Part shown: in pieces, positions 1-8,595 of the stretch
Layout of the letters: each line of letters opens with the position of its first letter
Numbering within the stretch: position 1 is the first letter of the stretch
Assembly: GCA_016717305.1 (NCBI GenBank)
Contig: JADKFY010000014.1
Coordinates: 62,001 to 126,000 of the forward strand
Origin: Flavobacteriales bacterium
GTDB taxonomy: Bacteria; Bacteroidota; Bacteroidia; Flavobacteriales_F; PHOS-HE28
Direction: 5' to 3'
DNA length: 64,000 nt
The notes under the pieces: model-generated
Seen by the model: the letters and a program-made list of their open reading frames with translations, nothing else
Told to the model about the DNA's origin: nothing
Database searches by the model: none
Translations under genes and position numbers: made by a program

Positions 1-1158
1 CTCGTCGTGTATGCGGGAGGCCGCCAAGAACGATGTGAACACTTTTCCGGTCTTGGAAACATTGCGTATTTCACCGGTGAATGTTCCGTAGGTGTCCAGC
101 TCCTTTTGCACATGCTCGAACTCTTTAGGGTCGGCATAGAGCATTATGGTCTTCGTACCCAGGATCTCCTCCGGTTCATAGCCGAAATGAAGACTTGCCG
201 CCGGGTTGTACTCTGTGATCACGCCAGTTGGATCGGCCGCCATGATCATGTCCAAAGAGCTATCGACCAGACCACGTGCAAATCGTTTGGAACGTCTCAA
301 TGCTTCCTGTGTGCGCCGGTGCTCATTGATCTCCTCCCGAAGCACGTTATTCATTTCTTCGGTCAATCTCAGTCGAAGGAGCTTTTGTCTTTCTTCTTCA
401 TCCTGTAAAGTCAACTGTACCGCAGTAGCTCCTTCGTGTATGGCATAGGCGGCGAACAAGTTGATCGCCCTGCCATCTTTGGCCAAATGCACCAACCTGG
501 GTTGGTTGCGTCCATGGGCCGGGTGTCCTGGTACCGAAAGTTCAAGCACTGTGGGCCGGTCCGCTTCCACGAAGATCAGAGCAACTTCTTTTCCTCTCAA
601 GCGTTCGCCAAGCATGTGTTCCGCTGCCGGGTTCGCATACATCACTCGCCCCACACTGACGACAAGAACACCATCACGCATGTGTTCCACCAAGCTTCGA
701 TAGCTGGAGGTCAACGCCGCCTGTTCGATCTCCGCTTGGCGCATTGCGGTAATGTCGATGATAGATCCTTGGATGGTCGTTGGCCCATCATCGGGTTCTT
801 CCAGGAATAAATTCACGATGACCTCTATCGCACGACCATTTTGGTGTTTCAAGGTGATCTCGAAATTGATCAACTTTTTCTCCGTTAAGAGCGCATTGAT
901 CAAGCGTTCACGTTCCGCTAGCGAGGCATACAACTCTATGGCCGAAATGCCCATCAATTCTGCACGGTCCGAATAGCCGAATATCCTGGCCATGGAATCG
1001 TTGCACTCCAAGAACCGACCCTCCATCGAGGTTCGAAATATTCCGGCCGGACTGCTTCCTACGAACTTATCATAATCCCGCTTCAGGTCCGCGTAGGCCC
1101 GTGCGAGGTCATCAACGTTCGTAGATGGTACTTGACTATCGTTGTTCAAAGGATCCAC
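1..1158 (-). CDS. PAS-domain sensor protein, N-terminal part (runs off left edge)
   Basis: From a GTG at 1158 the minus strand stays open for 386 codons to the window edge, so the C-terminus is missing. Three PAS folds follow one another at about residues 33-135 (motif SSPAGIFRT then MARIFGYSD), 155-265 (MRDGVLVV, YANPAAEHMLG) and 298 to the edge (SSLDMIMAADPTG, YNPAASLHFGY). A charged helical linker rich in E and R lies between the second and third. No signal peptide or membrane segment is seen, so the protein is probably cytosolic. An in-frame TAG 12 nt upstream fixes the start to this GTG or to a TTG three codons inside. Such proteins usually end in a histidine kinase, cyclase or GGDEF output domain; which one applies here lies outside the window. 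Confidence 0.85.
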   Translation of the reverse strand, partial: MDPLNNDSQVPSTNVDDLARAYADLKRDYDKFVGSSPAGIFRTSMEGRFLECNDSMARIFGYSDRAELMGISAIELYASLAERERLINALLTEKKLINFEITLKHQNGRAIEVIVNLFLEEPDDGPTTIQGSIIDITAMRQAEIEQAALTSSYRSLVEHMRDGVLVVSVGRVMYANPAAEHMLGERLRGKEVALIFVEADRPTVLELSVPGHPAHGRNQPRLVHLAKDGRAINLFAAYAIHEGATAVQLTLQDEEERQKLLRLRLTEEMNNVLREEINEHRRTQEALRRSKRFARGLVDSSLDMIMAADPTGVITEYNPAASLHFGYEPEEILGTKTIMLYADPKEFEHVQKELDTYGTFTGEIRNVSKTGKVFTSFLAASRIHDE

Positions 1159-1419
1159 GCTACGAAACTACGGTCGCAGCGTGGATCATCGAAAGGGGGA
1201 ACGTGTTGGGAACGTGTATCCAAGCGAAGAACCGGTACAAGATCTTCGTATGATGGTCCACTTCCTCAAGTACGGGGTCCGCCCAGCAGCATATGGCCTT
1301 CCTATTAATGCCCTGCGCTGACGAATTTAAAATTGACCCGGGACCTTGTTGCACATGGACCGACCGGAACCGTTAAACAACCCCATGTTCTTCCCACGGT
1401 GATCCAAGTTCCTTCTGGA

Positions 1420-2967
1420 TCAAGGCTGTAAGACTTCGTCCGGAAAATAGGGCGCTGGTATGCGTTCACCGTTGATCTGGACCTCCGCTCCATCCTTGAA
1501 TTTTACGACCGTCACCGGATAACCCTGTTCATTGTAATGGATGAAATCGCCCTGTGCCAAACCGGCCCTATACCGACCTTCAAGCTTCACCTGACCGTTC
1601 GGCCACCACCATTTGTGTTTCCCTTCCGGCTCGCCGTTCACGAATCTTCCGGTGAAGTATTTCTTGCCACCATCATAGGTATAGACCCAGTCACCATCCT
1701 TCAAGCCGTCCTTGTAGGCGCCCACTTCTTGGTGGTCACCCACTTTATAGAACCATTCGCCATCCTTCAGCCCATCGATGTAATTTCCCTTTACGATCAC
1801 GGAACCATCTTCTGCTACCTCCACTGACTCGCCATCCTCCTTCCCTTTCCGGTACAGTTCTTCCCGGTGCGGTTTACCGTCCATGTAGAACCACTTCCAT
1901 GTTCCTTGGGCCGAACCATTGAGGTATTTCCCTTTTTGTTCAACAGGGCCGTTGCGGTGGAAAAAGGTCCAATCGCCATCTTTCTTTCCATCCTTGTAAG
2001 TCCCCTCTGCCCGTCTTTCACCGGTCGCATAGAATTCTGTCCAGGTGCCTTCCAGTGCTCCAACATTGTTCACGGCTCCACGGCTAATAAGTTGATCACC
2101 CATATAGATACTGGCTGAATCCAAAACCCCTTCCCTCGTGTACTCCCTGAACAAGCCTTCCTTTTTCCCTTCGCGTGAATAACTGCCCATGGAAGCCACC
2201 TCCCCATTGGAGTGATAGGTCCTTTTAATGTCGATCATCTGTGATGCGGCCGCCTTGGTATCAACCACTCCTACATCATATTTCGCCATGTCCTTTAAGC
2301 CTCCCAAGGCATCATACTCTTTGAATAGACCTTGCTTGCGGTCATCCACAAAGCTTCCCTCCCACTTCACTTTTCCGTTGGCGTAGAACTCCTTCCACGG
2401 ACCTTGCTTCAGGCCCATTTTGTCCAATTTATTGATGTCTTCGCGTTTACGGAGCAGCCCTGCTCCGTATTGCAGTAGTGCTACAATACGACCATCTTGG
2501 CCGTACTCGTAACCCCTACCCTCCTCTTGCCCATTCTTGAACGGAACCTCTTTGTGCAGTTCGCCGTTGGCATGGAAGTACTTGGCCATTCCCTCGCGTT
2601 GGTCAGCCACGAAATTCTCTTCGCTCATGACCACACCGAGTGTGTCGTACTTCAAGGATGGTCCGTTCTTCTTGTCATCCATGTAGGTGATGGTACTTAC
2701 CATACGCTCTTGGGGGTCATAGAACCGCCAGACACCTTCCAACCTTGTGTTCCTTCGGTCCCCTTCACTTCGCAGCGCACCGGACTCGTAGAACGTGCGC
2801 CAGAACCCTTCTGGTTTTCCGTTGACCAATTGTCCTTCGCTGCTTACTTTTCCATTGGCGTGGTAGTAACGCTGTACGCTGTCGTTCTCTACCTGTGCAC
2901 AAAGGTCGGCACCCATAAAGCACAATACAACGAACACGACCTTCCTTATCGTCAACAGTGTATTCAT
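1420..2967 (-). CDS. secreted MORN-repeat protein, YwqK family
   Basis: The 515-residue product starts with a signal peptide (hydrophobic core VVFVVLCFMGADLCA) and is then built almost entirely of short repeats of the type NGKxEGxWxxFYxSG, the MORN_2 pattern of the YwqK family. About a dozen repeats are visible by eye; the last ones read NGEPEGKHKWWWPNG and NGQVKLEGRYRAG. Databases often call this family a YwqK antitoxin, but no toxin gene lies beside it, and the signal peptide argues for an envelope or extracellular role. The gene is transcribed away from rpiB across a 448-bp intergenic region. Function is unknown; a beta-solenoid-like scaffold is an inference from the repeats. Confidence 0.8.
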   Translation of the reverse strand: MNTLLTIRKVVFVVLCFMGADLCAQVENDSVQRYYHANGKVSSEGQLVNGKPEGFWRTFYESGALRSEGDRRNTRLEGVWRFYDPQERMVSTITYMDDKKNGPSLKYDTLGVVMSEENFVADQREGMAKYFHANGELHKEVPFKNGQEEGRGYEYGQDGRIVALLQYGAGLLRKREDINKLDKMGLKQGPWKEFYANGKVKWEGSFVDDRKQGLFKEYDALGGLKDMAKYDVGVVDTKAAASQMIDIKRTYHSNGEVASMGSYSREGKKEGLFREYTREGVLDSASIYMGDQLISRGAVNNVGALEGTWTEFYATGERRAEGTYKDGKKDGDWTFFHRNGPVEQKGKYLNGSAQGTWKWFYMDGKPHREELYRKGKEDGESVEVAEDGSVIVKGNYIDGLKDGEWFYKVGDHQEVGAYKDGLKDGDWVYTYDGGKKYFTGRFVNGEPEGKHKWWWPNGQVKLEGRYRAGLAQGDFIHYNEQGYPVTVVKFKDGAEVQINGERIPAPYFPDEVLQP

Positions 2968-3337
2968 GTATTCGGTTTGAAAATTCTTAAAGTATGATGA
3001 TGTAGTTGGTCGGTTCGATCTGTTGATGATAAAGTCGCAAAGGATTTGTTCTTACGGGTTATCAAAATTAACGCACATTGATCGAACGATCCCACAGATC
3101 AAATATCGTTCTAATGTGTTGGGGCTCCGGTGTGAGATACCAGGTTATCAACGATCGTTCATTCCCGTTTCGCATGTTCATGGTTGAGATCCAGTGGCCG
3201 AAAGTACCCCCTTGGATCGTGTGGTTGGTGTGTACAGATGATCCAAAAAGAAAGTTGCGGGAATGCCGGGATCTTAGATGAGGAAATGGGCATTGTTGAT
3301 AGACCAGATGTTATCCCCGGTTATCAACAGAGATCCG

Positions 3338-3368
3338 GCGGATCCAACGATCCGATCGTTGGATCCGC
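3338..3368. repeat. perfect 15-bp inverted repeat with 1-nt centre
   Basis: Arms GCGGATCCAACGATC and GATCGTTGGATCCGC pair perfectly around a single C. The element lies 47 bp before the rpiB start, just upstream of a TATCTTTG promoter element, and no T-run follows it, so it does not look like a terminator. It could be an operator, a cruciform near an origin, or part of a regulatory leader. Its outer right arm overlaps the TTG that would serve as the -33 element of the rpiB promoter. Confidence 0.7.
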
Positions 3369-3387
3369 ACCGGTGGACCAGCAAGGG

Positions 3388-3395
3388 TATCTTTG
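3388..3395 (+). promoter_or_regulatory. Bacteroidota-type -7 element for rpiB
   Basis: TATCTTTG matches the Bacteroidota -7 consensus TAnnTTTG exactly and lies 20 bp before the rpiB ATG. A TTG at 3359-3361 could serve as the -33 element, although the 26-bp spacing is longer than usual. Confidence 0.5.
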
Positions 3396-3415
3396 ACGTT
3401 CAACCACAACGCATC

Positions 3416-3853
3416 ATGCACATCCTCATTGGCAGCGACCATGCAGGCCTCGATCTGAAGCATCACTTGAAGGAACGACTTCGGAGCTTGGGCCACACCG
3501 TAACGGACAAAGGCACACACGCAAAGGAAAGCGTTGACTACCCGGACTATGCACATGCAGTTGCTGCAAGCGTGCTTGGAGAAGCCGGTTCATTGGGTAT
3601 AGTGATCTGCGGAAGCGGAAATGGGATCAACATAAGTGCGAATAGGCACCGCGGCATTCGTTCGGCCTTGGCATGGAAACCGGAAGTTGCTGCATTGGCC
3701 AGGGAACACAACGACGCGAACGTGCTGGCACTGCCTGCCCGTTTCGTAACAGAGAATGAAGCCGATGCGATCGTGGATGCATTTCTTGGGGCCGAATTCG
3801 AAGGCGGAAGGCATCAACGGCGGGTACAGAAGATCGAACTGGATAATGAGTGA
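3416..3853 (+). CDS. rpiB: ribose-5-phosphate isomerase B
   Basis: The 145-residue protein interconverts ribose 5-phosphate and ribulose 5-phosphate in the non-oxidative pentose phosphate pathway, in the cytosol. It shows the family landmarks in order: SDHAG near the N-terminus, the phosphate-binding and catalytic stretch VICGSGNGINISANR (with the catalytic Cys), GIRSAL, and the DANVLALPAR segment. Length is normal for RpiB. The ATG at 3416 is preferred to an in-frame upstream ATG at 3278 because homology begins at MHILIGSDHAG and the promoter element lies between the two. The stop overlaps the start of the following M28 peptidase by 8 bp, so the two are probably translated together. Confidence 0.93.
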   Translation: MHILIGSDHAGLDLKHHLKERLRSLGHTVTDKGTHAKESVDYPDYAHAVAASVLGEAGSLGIVICGSGNGINISANRHRGIRSALAWKPEVAALAREHNDANVLALPARFVTENEADAIVDAFLGAEFEGGRHQRRVQKIELDNE

Positions 3854-5411
3854 GGGATCGATCCCACTCTTTTCATGGAAACGGTTCTTTAGTCGTTCTC
3901 TTGGCTCGGTCAGCAGTGTAGTATTATTGGTGCATCTGGTGCCTTTGGCGCTTAGTGCTCAACAGGATAGCTTGGCTTTGCGATACGCCGCCACGATAAC
4001 CGAGGCGGATATGCGGACCCACTTGACCATTCTTGCGAGTGATGCATACATGGGCCGTGATACGGGCAAGGAGGGCCAGAAGATGGCTGCGGCCTACTTG
4101 AAGTCACAATTCCAAAAGGACGGCATTCCGCCGGTACCTGTCGATCGACCGGATCTTATTGAAGAAGGGTATTTCCAAACCTATCAGCTCGTAGAGGAGA
4201 AGAAGGGATCCATTCGATTGATGGACATGCGCGATACATTGACCCTGGGCAACGGGTTGATCTATTTTGGCGAGGACCTACGGAGCGATCGTAATGTGAA
4301 GCAGCTCCAGTGGCTGGGAAATGGGGCTTCGGAAAGATCCAAGAAGGTTGACCCGGTGGTGCTTTTGGTGGAAGACGGGAGTAAGGAAGTGACGGAGATG
4401 ATGGTATGGGCCGTTGCGCGTATGGAGAAACTGCGTGAGAAGGGTGCAGAAGTGATCATCATCGCGACACCCCGGATGGCAGAGTTGGAGGCCAAGCTCG
4501 GTCACCAACTTTCCGGAAGTCGAGTACGCCTAGCGGATGGTCGGAAGAAAGTTGATGCGACGAGTACCCAGTTGATCTTGATCGATGCCGTTCGCATGGA
4601 GGGCTTATTTCCCAAGACCAGCTGGGCAAAACTTTCAAAAAGGAAAGGGGAAAGAGTAGTGCCGGTCGACCTCACCTTGGTGTACACCCCACAGGAGGGG
4701 GAATTACAGGCAGAGAATGTTTTGGCCTACATCGAGGGCACGGATAAGAAGGAAGAACTCGTTGTGATCACAGCACACTACGACCACATCGGTGTAGAGA
4801 ACGGCGTGGTATACAACGGTGCCGATGACGATGGATCCGGTACGGTGGCGCTCCTAGGGATCGCAAAGGCCTTGGCCAGAGCCAAGGCCGAAGGGCACGG
4901 ACCCCGTCGAAGTGTGCTCGTTATGCCGGTAAGCGGCGAAGAGAAGGGTTTACTTGGATCCCGTTACTACAGCGAACACCCGGTTTTTCCTTTGGAGAAC
5001 ACGGTTGCCGATCTTAATATCGATATGATCGGTAGAACGGATAGCGCCCATATGGCCAAAGCGCCATACGTGTACGTGATCGGCAGTGACCGATTGAGCA
5101 TGGGCCTTCACGATATCAACGAGGCCGCCAACACGAACTACAGCAAGCTGGACCTGGATTACACCTTCAACGCACCGGACGACCCCAATCGATTCTACTT
5201 CCGAAGTGACCATTACAATTTTGCCCGAAAGGGGGTTCCGAGCATCTTCTACTTCAGCGGGGTACACGAAGACTATCACCAGCCAGGAGATGATGTGGAG
5301 AAGATCCAATTCGATCTTTTACATCAACGGACGCTTTTGGTGTTCCATACGGCTTGGATGCTGGCCAACATGGAAGAGCGGATAGCTGTGGATAAGGCGC
5401 TTAAGCCGTGA
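3846..5411 (+). CDS. M28-family zinc aminopeptidase, exported
   Basis: The 521-residue product begins with about 20 charged residues and a hydrophobic segment ending in LSAQQ, consistent with a signal peptide, so it probably acts in the periplasm or outside. The di-zinc M28 motifs appear in order: HYDHIG, GADDDGSG, SGEEKGLLGS (catalytic Glu), DMIGRTD and the late SDHYNF and HEDYHQPGDD histidines. Family members remove N-terminal residues from peptides. The part between about residues 60 and 300 (YMGRDTGKEGQ onwards) corresponds to the usual insert, possibly a PA domain. The start overlaps the rpiB stop, which places both in one transcript. Substrate specificity cannot be read from the sequence. 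Confidence 0.9.
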   Translation: MSEGSIPLFSWKRFFSRSLGSVSSVVLLVHLVPLALSAQQDSLALRYAATITEADMRTHLTILASDAYMGRDTGKEGQKMAAAYLKSQFQKDGIPPVPVDRPDLIEEGYFQTYQLVEEKKGSIRLMDMRDTLTLGNGLIYFGEDLRSDRNVKQLQWLGNGASERSKKVDPVVLLVEDGSKEVTEMMVWAVARMEKLREKGAEVIIIATPRMAELEAKLGHQLSGSRVRLADGRKKVDATSTQLILIDAVRMEGLFPKTSWAKLSKRKGERVVPVDLTLVYTPQEGELQAENVLAYIEGTDKKEELVVITAHYDHIGVENGVVYNGADDDGSGTVALLGIAKALARAKAEGHGPRRSVLVMPVSGEEKGLLGSRYYSEHPVFPLENTVADLNIDMIGRTDSAHMAKAPYVYVIGSDRLSMGLHDINEAANTNYSKLDLDYTFNAPDDPNRFYFRSDHYNFARKGVPSIFYFSGVHEDYHQPGDDVEKIQFDLLHQRTLLVFHTAWMLANMEERIAVDKALKP

Positions 5412-5414
5412 TCC

Positions 5415-6688
5415 CTATCGCAAGGCTACCCTGTTGGCGTGTGCAATGGGCTCCTCAAGCAACTGCTGCACAAAAGCATCCAAGTTGCGCTTGTAGGTTA
5501 CGTAATGTTCACCGGTGCTAGGGCCGTAGAAACCGGTTCTGATACGGCGTACTTTACCGTTCCGGTCCACGAATATACAGGTGGGGTAGCTCATGATATG
5601 ATCGAGAAAGGGAAGCTTCTCAGCGGTATTCTCCTTGTTGGCCACCCCTCCGTACAAAAGCGTGTGCCTAACGCCCAGAGTCCGCTGAAAATGGCGGAGT
5701 CCGGCCATTGCACGCGTCGTATCAGGATATCGCTCGAAGGCAATGGCGATCACCTCTAGACCCTTGTCCTTGTAAGTGCCATATAATTCATTCAGGAGGT
5801 TGGTCTCATCCACACAATTGGGACACCAGCTGCCCATGATCTGCACCATGAGCGCTTTACCTTTGAAAAGTGGATCGGTCGGGGAAACAAGCTGGCCATC
5901 AAGGTCCGGAAAGCGGAAATCTACCATTTCGTACCCTTCTCTCAGCGAGGTTAGGGAGTCGGGGTTTTGCAATGCATAAGCATCATTCCGTGTAGCTACC
6001 CATGGCTCTTCCCAATGGTTTCCGCTGCGGAAACTCCCGACAAGGCTATCCCCTTCAAGGCGGCCAGGAACAGGAATGCGTGTGATCCGTCGAAGCAGGA
6101 CAGCTTGAGGGAATCATTGTGTACGATCCCTTCCAGATAACGGTAATCGCCGGTTTCCGTGAGGAAGGTACCCGTTGCTCTTCCGTTGTCATGCTGTTCA
6201 AAAAGGCCAATGGCGTTGTAGGCATCGTCCGTGCCCATGCTGAAATGTGTTTCCCAAGTCCCAGTAACACGCGTTTTTCCGTTGCTGGGCCCCGGAAAGC
6301 GGTGATCGGTATGTGCGGAAGCAACAAATGGGATGTGATACTGGGGGCCCTTTAAGTAGTTGAACCACTCGCCCTTGATGGTACTGTCGTTGAGAAGAAC
6401 ACCCCGGAATTCGGAATCGAAGAGCGGCATGCGCAAGAGAAAGCTATCATTGCGGAACTCGACATCATCCACCCTGATGTCCTCTGCGCCGTTGTGTACG
6501 TGGGCGACCCACGCACCATTGTCTTCTTTCTTCAGGCTGAAATTGAACGGCAATGGGTCTCCAAGAAGGTCAAGTTCCATCCGCCAAGTACCCGTATGGA
6601 CCCCGGTTTTGGCAACTGGTGCTGTTGGACCACAACCAGAGGTGCAGACCAGTATCGCGAAAAGCAAGATCCGTATAGCAGCACGCAT
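5415..6688 (-). pseudogene. TlpA-family thiol-disulfide lipoprotein, interrupted by a frameshift
   Basis: Two adjacent reading frames make one protein. The first (6688 down to 5996) starts with a lipoprotein signal (LLFAILVCTSGCG) and a beta-rich N-terminal domain of about 200 residues. The second (to 5415) carries a thioredoxin fold with the active-site SWCPNCVDE and the GYEMVDFRFPDLDG entry strand. In the second frame the join reads GDSLVGSFRSGNHW, continuous with the first frame if one G is added to the GGGG run at 6050-6053. The intact product would be a membrane-anchored periplasmic redox protein of about 424 residues, family TlpA/ResA. Either the run was miscalled or the gene is recently broken; the rest of the sequence shows no decay. 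Confidence 0.85.
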
Positions 6689-6778
6689 AGCGGCGCAATA
6701 TACCGGTGAGCCTGCACTGATAGGTACACGAAGTAGCCCGATCCTTGCGATCCGAAGCGGGTACTAGCGGAACGAAGG

Positions 6779-8341
6779 TTATAGATCGAACTTGATGCCT
6801 TGTGCCAAGGGCAACGAGGAACCGTAGTTTATCGTGTTCGTTTGACGGCGCATGTAGGCTTTCCACGCATCGGAACCACTTTCACGTCCACCACCGGTTT
6901 CCTTCTCACCACCGAACGCGCCACCGATCTCTGCCCCGCTGGTACCGATGTTCACATTGGCGATGCCGCAATCGCTACCCGCCGCGCTCAGAAAGCGTTC
7001 TGCCTCGCGCAGGTCTTGGGTCATGATCGCGCTGCTGAGCCCTTGTTTTACCCCGTTCTGTATGGCAATGGCTTCATTGATGTCGCCGGAATAACGCAGT
7101 AGGTAAAGGATGGGCGCGAAGGTCTCCTCTTGGACGATGGTCATTTCGGGTTTTGCCTCCACGATCGCAGGCTTCACGTAGCAGCCGCTTTCGTGATCAT
7201 CGCCACTAAGCACACCACCCTCGACCAGGATGGTTGCACCTTGCTCCTTCGCTGCTTTTAGGGCGTTCTGGTACATGGCCACAGCCCCCTTGTCGATCAG
7301 TGGTCCCACGTGGTTCTTTTCATCCAGTGGATCACCGATCCTTAATTGACCATAGGCCTTCACCAGTTTGGTCTTGAAGCTGTCGTACACCTTATCGTGG
7401 ATGATCAAGCGACGTGTGCTTGTGCAGCGCTGACCGCATGTTCCCACAGCTCCGAAAACAGCTCCTATCAGGCTCATGTCCAGATCCGCTTTATCGCTGA
7501 TGATGATCGCATTGTTCCCGCCCAATTCCAACAGTGATCGGCCTAAGCGTTGGCCAACTGCAGCAGAAACCGCTTTTCCCATGCGCGTGCTTCCCGTGGC
7601 GCTGACCAAAGGGATATGCGTATCGTTCGCGAGCCACTCACCCACCTCGCGCCCACCGTTGATCACGACTGAAACACCTTCCGGTACACCGTTGCGTTTG
7701 AACACTTCCGCGGCAATGTGTTGGCATGCGATACTACAAAGTGGGACTTTTTCGCTGGGCTTCCACAGGCACACGTCGCCGCTTACCCATGCAAGAGCGG
7801 TGTTCCAGCACCACACGGCTACTGGAAAGTTGAAGGCCGTGATGATGCCGACCAACCCGTAGGGGTGCCATTGCTCGTACATGCGATGGTCAGGGCGTTC
7901 GCTGTGCATGGTAAGACCATGGAGTTGGCGGGAAAGGCCAACTGCGAAGTCGCAGATATCGATCATTTCCTGCACCTCACCGAGTCCTTCCTGATAGCTT
8001 TTGCCCATCTCATAACTCACCAACTTTCCTAGATCCGACTTGTGCTTCCGTAGTTCTTCTCCAAGTTGCCGAACCACTTCACCGCGCTTTGGGGCGGGCC
8101 AAGTGCGCCACTCGGTGAAAGCCTTTTCAGCAGTTACACGAACAGCCGCATACTCCTTTTGCGAAGCACCACGGACACTGCCGATCAACGCACCATCCAC
8201 TGGGCTGCGGCTTTCGATCAGCTCACCCTCTCCGGCAAGCCATGTTGCGCCAGTACCAACTCCGCTGTTCAGCTCTTGTATGCCCAAGTTCTTCAATACG
8301 GCCTCGATCTTATTCTGCGGAGTTGTCAAAGTGGAGCTCAT
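6779..8341 (-). CDS. ALDH7-family aldehyde dehydrogenase (aminoadipate-semialdehyde type)
   Basis: The 520-residue protein is an NAD(P)-dependent aldehyde dehydrogenase. It has the general base Glu272 in LELGGNN and the nucleophile Cys306 in GTCGQRCTSTRR. The RCTSTRRL sequence and the C-terminal GGAFGGEKETGGGRESGSD are typical of the ALDH7/antiquitin group, which oxidises alpha-aminoadipate semialdehyde (piperideine-6-carboxylate) in lysine degradation; that substrate is inferred from the family. The ATG at 8341 is chosen over an in-frame upstream start because it precedes the conserved N-terminus and has a TACCTTTG element about 40 bp upstream. Its neighbours do not form a lysine pathway. 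Confidence 0.92.
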   Translation of the reverse strand: MSSTLTTPQNKIEAVLKNLGIQELNSGVGTGATWLAGEGELIESRSPVDGALIGSVRGASQKEYAAVRVTAEKAFTEWRTWPAPKRGEVVRQLGEELRKHKSDLGKLVSYEMGKSYQEGLGEVQEMIDICDFAVGLSRQLHGLTMHSERPDHRMYEQWHPYGLVGIITAFNFPVAVWCWNTALAWVSGDVCLWKPSEKVPLCSIACQHIAAEVFKRNGVPEGVSVVINGGREVGEWLANDTHIPLVSATGSTRMGKAVSAAVGQRLGRSLLELGGNNAIIISDKADLDMSLIGAVFGAVGTCGQRCTSTRRLIIHDKVYDSFKTKLVKAYGQLRIGDPLDEKNHVGPLIDKGAVAMYQNALKAAKEQGATILVEGGVLSGDDHESGCYVKPAIVEAKPEMTIVQEETFAPILYLLRYSGDINEAIAIQNGVKQGLSSAIMTQDLREAERFLSAAGSDCGIANVNIGTSGAEIGGAFGGEKETGGGRESGSDAWKAYMRRQTNTINYGSSLPLAQGIKFDL

Positions 8342-8380
8342 GGGATTTGTTTGATCGTTGTGGTTCTTGGAAATCGGGTG

Positions 8381-8388
8381 CAAAGGTA
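8381..8388 (-). promoter_or_regulatory. -7 element for the ALDH7 gene
   Basis: On the minus strand the sequence reads TACCTTTG, an exact TAnnTTTG match, giving a leader of roughly 35 nt before the ALDH start at 8341. No well-spaced TTG was found upstream. Confidence 0.45.
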
Positions 8389-8491
8389 GTACGGTCAAAA
8401 ATTCGATTTCTGTTAAGGTCGGTAGGCGAAGTACCCAGGAAGATCATCTTCGTTGCCGGAACTGGACAAAGCATTGATTATCAACAAGATA

Positions 8492-8505
8492 TATCGACGT
8501 CGATA
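8492..8505. promoter_or_regulatory. 14-bp perfect palindrome, possible operator
   Basis: TATCGACGTCGATA is a perfect palindrome in the 254-bp gap between the ALDH7 gene and the methyltransferase. It lies about 100 bp upstream of the ALDH -7 element. An exact TTATCAACA (8478-8486) sits just to its left. It could bind a dimeric regulator; nothing in the window identifies one. Confidence 0.3.
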
Positions 8506-8595
8506 ATCGCGCCCAGAATCGCTTTCGCATACATGCGATAGGTGGAGTACTGCAAAAGAGCACAAAGTGCTTTAAACGTTCTAAAATAGGCCTTC

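Larger units (their letters stand above)
2968..3415. other. divergent intergenic region with DnaA-box-like repeats; candidate oriC
   Basis: This 448-bp stretch carries no gene. It holds one exact TTATCAACA (3321-3329) and single-mismatch relatives at 3059-3067 (TTATCAAAA), 3145-3153 (TTATCAACG) and, on the other strand, 3294-3302 (TGTTGATAG); a TTATCCCC lies at 3311-3318. Thirteen GATC sites fall between 3079 and 3365. The part near 2968-3010 is visibly A+T rich compared with its surroundings. Three parS-like sites lie 6-8 kb to the right. DnaA boxes, an AT-rich segment and nearby parS sites are hallmarks of bacterial origins, but GATC is frequent throughout this genome and no dnaA gene is present, so the call is an inference. 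Confidence 0.35.

Noticed and set aside
1160..1354. 64-codon minus-strand frame before the PAS gene
   Set aside because: No signal, no homology and poor codon use; it lies in the gap between two minus-strand genes.
1420..2967. Toxin-antitoxin system at the YwqK-family gene
   Set aside because: The database name suggests an antitoxin, but the protein is secreted and no toxin gene is adjacent.
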